The position numbers and the translations under genes were made by a program. Below the pieces are notes generated by a model. The model did no database searches, was not told where the DNA came from, and saw only the letters and a program-made list of their open reading frames with translations. DNA of 61,972 nucleotides from SB15 sp964639245 (GTDB lineage: Bacteria; Chloroflexota; Anaerolineae; Aggregatilineales; J027): positions 1 through 61,972 of the forward strand of contig CAZXCU010000023.1 in NCBI GenBank assembly GCA_964639245.1. The letters run 5' to 3'. Positions 49,046-58,400 of the stretch are shown piece by piece. Numbering within the stretch: position 1 is the stretch's first letter; each line of letters opens with the position of its first letter.

Positions 49046-51290
49046 GTTGTAGGGTGCTAATTTCCCGTAAGGGGTCTGAAACTCAATCAGGGTTTTTGTC
49101 TCTTCGGTTGTCATTAGTTGTAGGGTGCTAATTTCCCGTAAGGGGTCTGAAACTGCCCAGCGATGCCCGCGCATTTGCGAATGTAAGTTGTAGGGTGCTA
49201 ATTTCCCGTAAGGGGTCTGAAACAAGGGCTGGTGGTGGCGGATGGCTTCCACCGGGCGGGTTGTAGGGTGCTAATTTCCCGTAAGGGGTCTGAAACTAGC
49301 CAGATGAGTTCCAATACCGCTTCGCAAATGGTTGTAGGGTGCTAATTTCCCGTAAGGGGTCTGAAACAGTGTCTATGTAGTAGACAACTGCGTCTGGATT
49401 CGGTTGTAGGGTGCTAATTTCCCGTAAGGGGTCTGAAACATTATCAAGGGACAGTTTTTCCGCCCCAGACACAGTTGTAGGGTGCTAATTTCCCGTAAGG
49501 GGTCTGAAACTAAGAACTTTAACAGGAGTTTGAATATGTCCAAGAGTTGTAGGGTGCTAATTTCCCGTAAGGGGTCTGAAACCGGGCGGGGAACACCGCC
49601 CCGCTATCGTGGTAAGTTGTAGGGTGCTAATTTCCCGTAAGGGGTCTGAAACCGGGTTTGTCGCTTGCGCCCACGTTAAATATCCCGTGTTGTAGGGTGC
49701 TAATTTCCCGTAAGGGGTCTGAAACAACCAGACCTACAACGGAAAAATTATCGTCTGGAGTTGTAGGGTGCTAATTTCCCGTAAGGGGTCTGAAACCAGA
49801 CACCATCGACAGGCGCGGAATGTGCAGCCGGTTGTAGGGTGCTAATTTCCCGTAAGGGGTCTGAAACTTTGCGAGCGCGATTTTCGCGCACTATCGCCAA
49901 ATGTTGTAGGGTGCTAATTTCCCGCAAGGGGTCTGAAACACGGCTGTCCGGCTTGGCTTTGCTGTTCGTGTCTGTTGTAGGGTGCTAATTTCCCGCAAGG
50001 GGTCTGAAACATGATGTTGACGGTGTTACCCAGTTGCTGCGCGTGCGTTGTAGGGTGCTAATTTCCCGCAAGGGGTCTGAAACCGGCGCAAACCCCAGCG
50101 CGTATTGAGTCAGGGTGGGTTGTAGGGTGCTAATTTCCCGCAAGGGGTCTGAAACATGCAAAAGGGTCTGATAGTGTGATGTGAGGAAGGTTGTAGGGTG
50201 CTAATTTCCCGTAAGGGGTCTGAAACCCGTCGATTCGCGCTACATTCGTCCATCCGATTTTGTTGTAGGGTGCTAATTTCCCGTAAGGGGTCTGAAACCA
50301 TATGGAATGTCAATAGATATAAAAAATTAGTCTTGTTGTAGGGTGCTAATTTCCCGTAAGGGGTCTGAAACATCCAGTGTCCCCCACCAACAACCTGCCT
50401 TAATCATGTTGTAGGGTGCTAATTTCCCGTAAGGGGTCTGAAACTCGCGTGCTGCCAAACGCCCCTAAGTGTGTCCGGGGTTGTAGGGTGCTAATTTCCC
50501 GTAAGGGGTCTGAAACACGTAGTAGATGACCCATTCAATTTGACGGTCATCAGTTGTAGGGTGCTAATTTCCCGTAAGGGGTCTGAAACCCAACAACTAA
50601 CATCGCCTACAAGCACCATCGCTGTTGTAGGGTGCTAATTTCCCGTAAGGGGTCTGAAACAAGTCCTTTTTGAGTTGGTTACATCCCCGTGAAAGTTGTA
50701 GGGTGCTAATTTCCCGTAAGGGGTCTGAAACACCGCTTGCCGTGCAGGTTTGCGAATACGGCGCACGGTTGTAGGGTGCTAATTTCCCGTAAGGGGTCTG
50801 AAACTTGAAGGTAGCTTTGCTATCACTTACGACCCATGTTGTAGGGTGCTAATTTCCCGCAAGGGGTCTGAAACCAGTTTGTCAAAGTAATCGCCCATGG
50901 TTACGGACGTTGTAGGGTGCTAATTTCCCGTAAGGGGTCTGAAACAAATTCATCACGGGCGCGGGCTTGGCCTTCGGGCGGTTGTAGGGTGCTAATTTCC
51001 CGTAAGGGGTCTGAAACTGCTCGTTCGGCGTGGTGGGCATCGGCTCAACGGTTGTAGGGTGCTAATTTCCCGTAAGGGGTCTGAAACTTCATAGCCCCCG
51101 CCTCATTGCGTTCCGTCAGCATGTTGTAGGGTGCTAATGGACAAATCAATTAAAAATCAAATGATTTCGGACAGCATGTATGCTGTCCCTACGAGAAATA
51201 CGCCCGTAGGGACGGGATATATCCCGTCCGCTAAAATTGGATTCATTTAAAGTCTAATTGTTTTGTCCATAATTTCCCGCAAGGGGTCTG
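49046..51290 (+). CRISPR. CRISPR array, 30 repeats of 37 bp, 29 spacers
   Basis: The repeat begins GTTGTAGGGTGCTAATTT and ends GGGGTCTGAAAC, with a CCC-GTAA-GGG mini-stem. Repeats start at 49046, 49117, 49187, 49260, 49331 and so on at about 71-base intervals to 51051. Spacers are 33-36 bases and all differ by eye. Repeats 13-16 (49903-50119), 26 (50838) and 30 carry CGCAAGG in place of CGTAAGG. Repeat 30 (from 51123) is split by a MITE-like insertion and its 3' end (GGGGTCTGTCAAAG) is degenerate, so the trailer is on the right and the leader on the left. The GAAAC end recalls type I and III repeats. No cas gene is in the window. Confidence 0.98.
51138..51269. mobile_element. 132-bp MITE-like element inside the last CRISPR repeat
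   Basis: Terminal inverted repeats TGGACAAA...TTTGTCCA, flanked by TAA on both sides (51135-51137 and 51270-51272), which is a target duplication because the intact repeat has a single TAA here. The interior contains two hairpins: GGACAGCAT/ATGCTGTCC with a 2-base loop and the perfect palindrome GACGGGATATATCCCGTC. No coding capacity. A 3-bp TNA duplication is typical of IS5-related elements, so a transposase of that family would be the likely mover. Confidence 0.8.
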
Positions 51291-51379
51291 TCAAAGCCCG
51301 CAGCCAAAATCGCTTTGCTTGATAACGGACGACTGAAAACTGAAAACAAAGGCGGTGACTCAATTTCGCACGCCTGCAT

Positions 51380-51417
51380 AAAAAAGGGATGGAATCTCGG
51401 ACTCCATCCCTTTTTTT
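51380..51417. terminator. Strong bidirectional terminator after CRISPR array
   Basis: GGGATGGA (51386-51393) and TCCATCCC (51403-51410) form a perfect stem flanked by AAAAAA and TTTTTTT. It is placed to end the CRISPR precursor transcript, about 90 bases beyond the last repeat. Confidence 0.85.
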
Positions 51418-51540
51418 AATATGCACAAAACCCCTAAAAAGTCCTTGCAATCCAGTCTGTTTTAATTGTGACAAATTTCACTATCGCTTTGTGCGGGTTG
51501 CGTTTATGCTTATGGAGCATTCAAGATACAGGGGATTGGC

Positions 51541-51900
51541 ATGGATCATGTGGTATACGTGACGGGGCGCACGCTGGATGAGTTGCTGGCAGGCGACCTG
51601 ACATGGCTGTCCTATCCGATTTCAAGCGGGTGGGTACACGCAGGTGATAAATTATTTTTTGCGGCGAAACAGGATAAAAACGTGGTGACGGCATGGAGTC
51701 GGGTGCAGCAGGTGCGAACCGCGCCCCGGGTGCATGAAACGACTCCGTATAATCTGGTGGATGAACCGTACCGCGCTGGCAAAATGATGCTTATTGAGGT
51801 GATGAATCCTGAACGACTCACGCCGTTTGCCATCCAGCCCGCTCATCGTGGGGATGAATGGTTGGTGGTCGGGGATATTGAGTGCGTAAAAGTAGCGTAG
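51541..51900 (+). CDS. Hypothetical protein, possible PUA/EVE-like fold
   Basis: 119 aa, soluble, mostly beta (VVYVTGRTLDELL, SSGWVHAGDKLFFAAKQDKNVVTAWSRVQQV, DEWLVVGDIECVKV). A strand followed by 'GDKLFF..K..NVVTAWSRV' recalls ASCH/PUA/EVE-type RNA- or modified-base-binding barrels, but the resemblance is loose. It lies just after the CRISPR array and its terminator, and has its own terminator downstream. Confidence 0.5.
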   Translation: MDHVVYVTGRTLDELLAGDLTWLSYPISSGWVHAGDKLFFAAKQDKNVVTAWSRVQQVRTAPRVHETTPYNLVDEPYRAGKMMLIEVMNPERLTPFAIQPAHRGDEWLVVGDIECVKVA

Positions 51901-51924
51901 GGTAAATTTTTTCTTCCTCAGTGT

Positions 51925-51958
51925 GCGCCCTGTGAGATTTTCACGGGGCGTTTTTTTT
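51925..51958 (+). terminator. Intrinsic terminator
   Basis: CGCCCTGTGA (51926-51935) pairs with TCACGGGGCG (51941-51950) at nine of ten positions (the other is G-T) and is followed by eight T. It ends the preceding 119-aa gene. Confidence 0.85.
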
Positions 51959-52025
51959 GGGGGAAGGGTTGGTTTGGGGACGGGTCACAGACCCGCCCGT
52001 ACAAAATATCAGAGCGGGGGAGCAT

Positions 52026-52265
52026 TTAAAAATCGTCGTCGTCGATGAACTCATAACGTTCGTCCTCGCGGAAATGGTCTTTTTCGATGTCGTAATGCAG
52101 GGGGTCATCATCGGCACGGCGACGACGCAGCGTAGGGGCGATTTCGGGGAAGTCGGTTTCATCGGGCAGGGGATCGCCGCGTGAGAAAAATCGTAGGATG
52201 AAGGCCAGCGCGACGATGATAAGTGCAATCGTCGTGATGTTGTCGTTGAGAAATTCGTAGACCAT
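52026..52265 (-). CDS. Small single-pass membrane protein
   Basis: 79 aa. An N-terminal membrane helix (NITTIALIIVALAFILRFF) is followed by a strongly charged cytosolic tail with RRRRADDD and a terminal FIDDDDF. The GACGGGTCAC-type palindromic repeat just downstream (about 51,976-52,003) separates it from the previous gene. Function unknown. Confidence 0.55.
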   Translation of the reverse strand: MVYEFLNDNITTIALIIVALAFILRFFSRGDPLPDETDFPEIAPTLRRRRADDDPLHYDIEKDHFREDERYEFIDDDDF

Positions 52266-52384
52266 GCGCCTGACTGTAGCATGAAAGTGGGGGAAGGTGC
52301 AAGGAATCCTCTCCCCACCCTCAGTCCCTCCCCATTGTGATGGAGAGGGAAGCAGGGCGGGGTCAAACCCCCTTTTTGATTTAT

Positions 52385-52533
52385 TGACTCACCTTACGCA
52401 ATGCGGGAAAATCCCCACCCTCAATCCCGTCAGCAAGCTGCCCTGTTTGTCCCCAATGCTTTGGGGAGGGAAGCCAAAGGCAGGGCGGGGTCAAAAAATG
52501 TCCCCAAAACGCGATTCTGCGTAAGGTGAGTCA
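52385..52533. mobile_element. 149-bp MITE-like element with 16-bp terminal inverted repeats
   Basis: TGACTCACCTTACGCA (52385-52400) is exactly inverted at 52518-52533. Both flanks carry TTGATT next to the ends, possibly an imperfect target duplication. The interior is repeat material (CCCTTCAATCCC-like, GGGGAGGGAAGC, GGCAGGGCGGGGTCAAA), of which a second copy lies outside at about 52,303-52,370. No coding capacity. It abuts the stop of the protease gene and may supply its transcript end. Confidence 0.65.
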
Positions 52534-52537
52534 TTGA

Positions 52538-55117
52538 TTATTCGCTGAGAAGCGGCGGGAAAAAGAGCAGGGTGTTGAACAGATTTTCAAACACCGCAAA
52601 GGCTTCTTCCTCGCGTTCGGGTGTGGCATCAAAGTCAATGATGTAACCGAGTCCGTTTTCGGGGACGTACACCGCCACAAATGCACCGACGGTGGGCTGA
52701 CCTTCCCAATCAAAGGCGTAGTAGGTAAGGGTGCCTTCGTATTCGCCCACGCCGATGAGTTCCGGTTCGCTAAATTCCAGATTTTCCAGTTCGGCGATGC
52801 GGTCTAGGCCAACTTGGGTGAGTTCATCCAGCGATTCAACGAGGTAGGGGTCAATGTAAATGTTGATTTCTTCCAACGGGTCGCTGATGATGACCTGATA
52901 GCCACCTTCTTCATCGACATATTGGGTGGTGGGGTCATACCATTCCCAAGGATAGAGGAACGCCACGCCCAAATCCAAATCTTTGAAACCTTGGAAGGCC
53001 GGGTCTAATCCGTCGTTGTCCACTTCGATTTCAATAGCCTGTTCGCTGTAGTTGCCCGCGATGTCAATGAGGTAGATGGTCATGGTGTAAAGACCGGAAT
53101 AGGCAGGCACATAGCGATAGGTGAAGGGGGTGTTGCTGAAGGTCAAAATGGCATCGGCTGGAATGAGTTCGACTTCGCCATTTTCATTGAAATAGCGCCA
53201 TGTCGGTTGGAATTGGTCGCCGGGGACAATCGGCACCTGGAAGGGCGAACCACTGGTATCAATCCCCCAGACATTGCTGACCGATTGGGTTTCGGTGTCG
53301 AAGCTCAGGAAGGCTTCAAAGGGGTCTTGGTCGCTGGAAATATACAGCCCACTGACCGAAACGGTGGTCGAGTCGGCACTTTCAGAAATAAGCGCGGTGG
53401 GGACTTCGACCAAGCCATCACTGATGACGGGCATATCGGCGTTCCAGTAAAAATCCCACAGGGTTTCGCCATCGGGATATTCGGTCAGGGGTTCGCCGTC
53501 CACGCCAACTTCGCTGCTGATAATTTGCGAAATATCCAGCGCAATCGCCGTGTTATCGCCAAATTGGTAGGCGACGACATAGCCCATTTCAAGGATATTT
53601 TGCCCACTGGACAAAAACGAAATGACGGGAGTGTCATAAATGCTGACCGCGCTGCCTTCGGGGGTCAAGCCGACAATTTCCACCGAGAGGGAAGACGGGT
53701 CAGAAATGGCAACGGCGGTGCCATAATAGGCGGCAAGGAAATTCTGCCAGAAAGCAAAATCATCGCCGATTTCGGGCAGATATTTGCTGAGATTGTCCCC
53801 TAGATAGGCGTTGTCTTCGGTGGTGGGGTAGTAAATCGAAACCCCATTACCGCCGGGACGGTCTGCGCTGCTGTAGGTATGGACAATCATCTGACCGGCA
53901 GCATCAATGACCCCTTGCGCGGCAGCATTGAGCGTTTCATCACCCGAAAACTGCTGGGTCAACTGCATGAGGTCAATCAGGTCAATGGTTGCATAATAAT
54001 CGGCATCGTCGGGGGTATCAGCAGTAAACGCCTGTGCATTATTCCGCGCATCACCCAAAACGGGGGTTAAGGCATCGGAATTTGCCATGAAGACATCGCT
54101 AAAATTGGCGAGGGCGGCGGTGACGGTTTCGACCTGCGCGAGGTCAAAGGTGGTCAGGGTGATGCCATCGCTGGGTAAATCTTCGGCATAATATTTGGCG
54201 TAGGCATCCACAAACAGCGTGCCGAGTTCCGCCGCGCCCATCGTGGGATTGGCAACCAGCGCGGAAAGCGGCGTGGCATATTCCCACCCGGCGCCGGGTT
54301 CGAGTTCTTCGGAGGCAAGTGCATAATCGGCATAGGGCGCAATCACGTTCATGACTTCCAACTGACCCATCAAACAGGCATCAAAGCCAATCAGGTCAAA
54401 TTTGTCGATGCCCGTCGTGCTGATAATTTCCGCCAATGCCCCATCAATTTCGGACATGGTAAGCTGGTCATGGTTGGATTGGTCGTCGGAGGCCACGCCA
54501 AACCATGTCGCTCCGTGATTCCACAGCACCAGCGCATAATTTTCGGCGGGAAAGTTGCTAATGCCCCATGTGGCAAAATCGACCAGCGTGGCGGGGTCGC
54601 CCATGTTGACTTCGCCAATTTCTTCTTCTGCGTCCATCGGCGGGATGATAGCTGGAAACCCCCCACCCACGGGCGCAGACAGCAGACTCGAGGCGGCAAA
54701 TTCATCAATTTCGGCCTGGGTAGCGGTATCCAGCGCGGAGGCAATGCGGTCATATTCGTCCTGTGGGACTTCGTATTGTTCCAGCGTGGCTAACACCCCA
54801 TCAGGCGAGGCGGAAAAATCATCCCCGCCTTCATCGCCTGTAATGAGATAGCGGCGGGTGTCTGTCCATGAGCCAAACAGATCATCAAATCCTTCGGCAC
54901 GATCCATCTGTACCACCACGTTGACATCGGGACTATCGGCGGTGACATACATTTCCATGATGTCGTTGAGGGCAAACGGCTCAAGGTCGTTATCGGCATC
55001 CAGATAAACCAAAAATGTCCATGCCGCCCCGTTTTGTGCTTGGGCAGGTCGCATGGTGTGGGTCATCCCCCCGAAAACTAGCCCTAATGCGAGCAGCAGT
55101 GCAACTAATTTCCCCAT
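52538..55117 (-). CDS. Secreted clostripain-family (C11) cysteine protease
   Basis: 859 aa from ATG 55117, chosen because it gives a clean signal peptide (MGKLVALLLALGLVFGG ... AQA); the frame runs upstream to 55255 without a plausible start. The mature start WTFLVYLDADNDLE is the family opening. Catalytic residues: His in LWNHGATW near residue 199 and Cys in GFDACLMGQ near 248, followed by ASEELEPGAGW. Residues 480-700 are beta-sandwich-like and 720-859 form a separate C-terminal domain (FLYPWEWYDP, LGYIIDFDA). Probably cleaves after Arg outside the cell. Confidence 0.85.
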   Translation of the reverse strand: MGKLVALLLALGLVFGGMTHTMRPAQAQNGAAWTFLVYLDADNDLEPFALNDIMEMYVTADSPDVNVVVQMDRAEGFDDLFGSWTDTRRYLITGDEGGDDFSASPDGVLATLEQYEVPQDEYDRIASALDTATQAEIDEFAASSLLSAPVGGGFPAIIPPMDAEEEIGEVNMGDPATLVDFATWGISNFPAENYALVLWNHGATWFGVASDDQSNHDQLTMSEIDGALAEIISTTGIDKFDLIGFDACLMGQLEVMNVIAPYADYALASEELEPGAGWEYATPLSALVANPTMGAAELGTLFVDAYAKYYAEDLPSDGITLTTFDLAQVETVTAALANFSDVFMANSDALTPVLGDARNNAQAFTADTPDDADYYATIDLIDLMQLTQQFSGDETLNAAAQGVIDAAGQMIVHTYSSADRPGGNGVSIYYPTTEDNAYLGDNLSKYLPEIGDDFAFWQNFLAAYYGTAVAISDPSSLSVEIVGLTPEGSAVSIYDTPVISFLSSGQNILEMGYVVAYQFGDNTAIALDISQIISSEVGVDGEPLTEYPDGETLWDFYWNADMPVISDGLVEVPTALISESADSTTVSVSGLYISSDQDPFEAFLSFDTETQSVSNVWGIDTSGSPFQVPIVPGDQFQPTWRYFNENGEVELIPADAILTFSNTPFTYRYVPAYSGLYTMTIYLIDIAGNYSEQAIEIEVDNDGLDPAFQGFKDLDLGVAFLYPWEWYDPTTQYVDEEGGYQVIISDPLEEINIYIDPYLVESLDELTQVGLDRIAELENLEFSEPELIGVGEYEGTLTYYAFDWEGQPTVGAFVAVYVPENGLGYIIDFDATPEREEEAFAVFENLFNTLLFFPPLLSE

Positions 55118-55442
55118 GTATGTATCTTTTCTACTAAGTGGATATGAGAATGCTTTTAGTATAGGCGGAAATGGTTTTTTGCGGGTGCGAAAAATGTGTG
55201 AAAAATCGGCGGGGGTGCATCCGCCCTCTCGATACCCGCCCACCGCTTTCCACAAATTGTGAAAAATTGTTCAGAGAGTTATAAAAGCATTATAAAATCA
55301 GGGTGAATCTGGTTTGATTTCGCTTTTTTCTCATGTGCATATAACACAATTCCACTATGATGAACCTTAAGAAAAATGCTCATCCGGGGCGGGTGATTGT
55401 GAATCTCGCGGCTTAGTCGCCCTGTATCAGAGGAACAGTGTT
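55118..55442. promoter_or_regulatory. Divergent promoter region
   Basis: About 325 bases between the divergent protease and NB-ARC/TPR genes, with no ORF of interest. AT-rich TTATAAAAGCATTATAAAATC at about 55,280-55,300 holds -10-like boxes on both strands; TTGTGA 16 bases upstream of TTATAA is a possible plus-strand pair. The NB-ARC gene then has a leader of about 150 bases. Confidence 0.3.
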
Positions 55443-58400
55443 ATGCAGGCGCTCGGCGTTGCCATTTTGGGACATCATGAAGAATTAAAGGCCGAACGGC
55501 TGGCGGTTCAGCACGCCTTGACCGCCTTTAACGGACAGCTTGCGCCACGCCGTAATGGAAAATCGGCACAGAGCGATATTCATGTCGGGATTTTTGGACA
55601 CAAATATGACGCGCTGACGGTCAAAGCCTTTCAAAATGCGCTGGACGAAGGCAAACACTGCCTGATTTTACTCAAAGCGGGGGATGGCACACTCCGCGAA
55701 CCGACCCTGACCCAATTTATTGAAGCCCACCCGGAAATCCCCAAAACGACCTACACCAGTTTAACCGATCTGGTGCGGCGGGTGATTCAGGCGATTGAAA
55801 GCCTCACCCCGACCTTGTTCCCCGGTTGGCGGATTCCGACCCTGCCTTTGCGCGATGATTGGTTTGTGGGGCGGGAAGAAGCCTTTCAGATTTTAATCGG
55901 CTTTTTGAACGACAATTCGCCCCTAGCCATTGCGGGGGTGGTGGGGATTGGCAAAACGGCGCTGGTACGCGAATTTGTTCACCGGATGCACGAACGTTTT
56001 CCCGGTGGGATTTTCTGGTTGGATGCAGGATACACCGCCCAGCAAGCCCTGTTCAAACTTTCGCAAGCCCATCCCGAAGGGCGGGACGCATTGGCAGAGG
56101 GCAAACCCATCACACCGCATATGGTGCGCGGATGGCTGACCCAAGCGCCGGGACGCGGACTGATTGTGGTGGATGATGGCAGCAATATTGAACATTGGCG
56201 CGAACTGCAAACCGCGCTGCCACCCAATTTTAAAATTATCGTGACGGGAACACAGCCGATTCAAAAAGCGGGCTGGCAAAATTATACGCTCTCCGAACTC
56301 AGCGCGGAGGACTGTCTGAAATTGCTGTGTAAAGCGCTGGATGTCCCCGCCAATTTGCCGGATGAAATGCTGCTGCCCTTGAATGAGGTATGTACCACGC
56401 TCAAACATCATCCGATGAGTTTACGTTTGGCGGTGGTGTGGTTGCAGCGTTTCGGGGGATGGCGGGCGGCGTTGTTGTATACGCAGCGTTTGATGGAAAC
56501 GCATAATGTGTTTCAAAATCTGGACTTAGAACCGCCGCGTTATAAACAGGCCGAACAAGCCTTTAGCCTGATTTATCGGACATTTAGCAAAGAACAAAAA
56601 CAGCTTTTTCAAGCCTGTGGCACTTTCGCGCCCGGCAGTGTGATTGCGCTGCTCGCGCTGCTAGCGGTTTCTGCGATTAAGGAAAGTACGCTCCTTAACG
56701 AAGGCATGATGCCCGGTTTGATGACATGGGATGCTGCCAACGGGGGGTATCGGCTGAATGATTTGCTGCATCATTACGCCGAGGCCATGTTGCAAGCCCA
56801 ACCGGATACCAGAATTTATTATCTGCATCACCTCGAATATTATGAGCGCGAATCGAGCCATTGGACTCCGCAGAATCCACCAGATTTTGCCCAGTACCGC
56901 CGCGCTTTTACCTATGGCCTGACCCACGCGCCCGAAAATATCATGGGCTTTGTGATTGCGGTTGGCCCGATGCTGATTCAATATCAACAAACGGATGAAC
57001 TGCGCGATTGGCTGGACAAAGTGTTGATGCTGGACATCAAAGTCTCCGATTACAGCACGCAAGCCAGTATTGTCCGTGCATTGGGCGATTTAAGCGCACG
57101 GATTGACCACGCCACCGCCGCGCAGGGCTTTTATGAACGGGCGATGCTGCTGTACTACCAAAATAAATCACTCTCCGGGCAGGCGAATACGCTCAAGGCA
57201 TTAGGCGATTTAAAAGCACGGATGGGAGATCGTGTTGCCGCACAGGATTTTTATGACCGTACCCTGCTGCTGTATGCCCAAATTGATTTTCAGGTGGGGC
57301 AGGCGAATACGCTCAAGGCGTTGGGCGATTTAAGCCTACAAAATGAAGATGGTCGGGCTGCCCGCGATTATTACAACAAAGCCCTCGCGTTGTATCAGCA
57401 AATTGATTTTCAACTGGGCAAAGCGACGACCTTCAAAGCGCTGGGGGATTTGAGCCGTAAAGAACATAAAACCGCGCTGGCAGTGGAAAATTATCAAAAA
57501 GCGCTGCCCATTTTTGCCAAAATCGGGATTCATCTGGAAACCGCCGAAATCGAAGTCGCCTTGGCGGAACTGTTGCCAGACGATGCCATTGAGCATTACG
57601 AAAAAGCGCTGGCACGTTACCAGAAATTGAATAATGGGATGCAAGGGGTGGGGGTGCTGCTGAGCATGGCGAAAGTCTACCGCCAGCAGAATGAAATGAC
57701 ACGGGCAGAACAGACACTGGGGCAGGCATTGGCGCTGTGCCATCACCATTATTTGTGGATGGAAACGGCGCTGGTGAAATATCAATTGGGCGAACTCCAG
57801 ATACAAAAAGGTGATATGTCCGGCGGGGTGCAGATGATTTTGCAAGCGCTGAATTTGTTCGAGGAACACAATATGATTGCCTCCATTGAGCAGGCACGCG
57901 CCACGCTGCGAAATATTGCCCGCCAGCACCGCAGCTCTTTTGACGTGACATGGAAAGACATCACCAATTCGGACAAACAGCCGGAATGGTTGATGTTCAC
58001 TCAACCGATGCCCGTGTTTATTCCGCCGGAATTGGTTTACGCGGTGCGCGATTTTATGCTGATTGAGGATCATAAAACGGCGCGTCAGCATGTCGAGGCA
58101 CACCATGAACTGCTGCTGACCGACCAGGCCGACGAAGTATTCTCGCGGATGCTGCGCCAATATGCCGGACAGCCGAATCCGACCAAACAAATTGATAAAT
58201 ACCGTTCGTTGTTGCAGCGCTGCCGTCAGGTCGGGATTGACAAAGCCTTTGCCGAACTTGCCCAACCGACGGCGGAAATTCCTGAAGAAGTGGATTTGTC
58301 AACGCGGTTGGGGCAAACGATTGATGCGTATGACGAGGCGTTGGAACGGCTGCGCGATATGCCGCTGGTGTACGCGAGTGTGCAGATGAATCGCGCCCAA

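Noticed and set aside
50110..50373. 87-codon ORF with repeated FQTPYGKLAPYN units
   Set aside because: It is the CRISPR repeat translated, not a gene.
57336..58265. 309-codon minus-strand frame
   Set aside because: Antisense to the TPR region of the NB-ARC protein; no independent coding signs.
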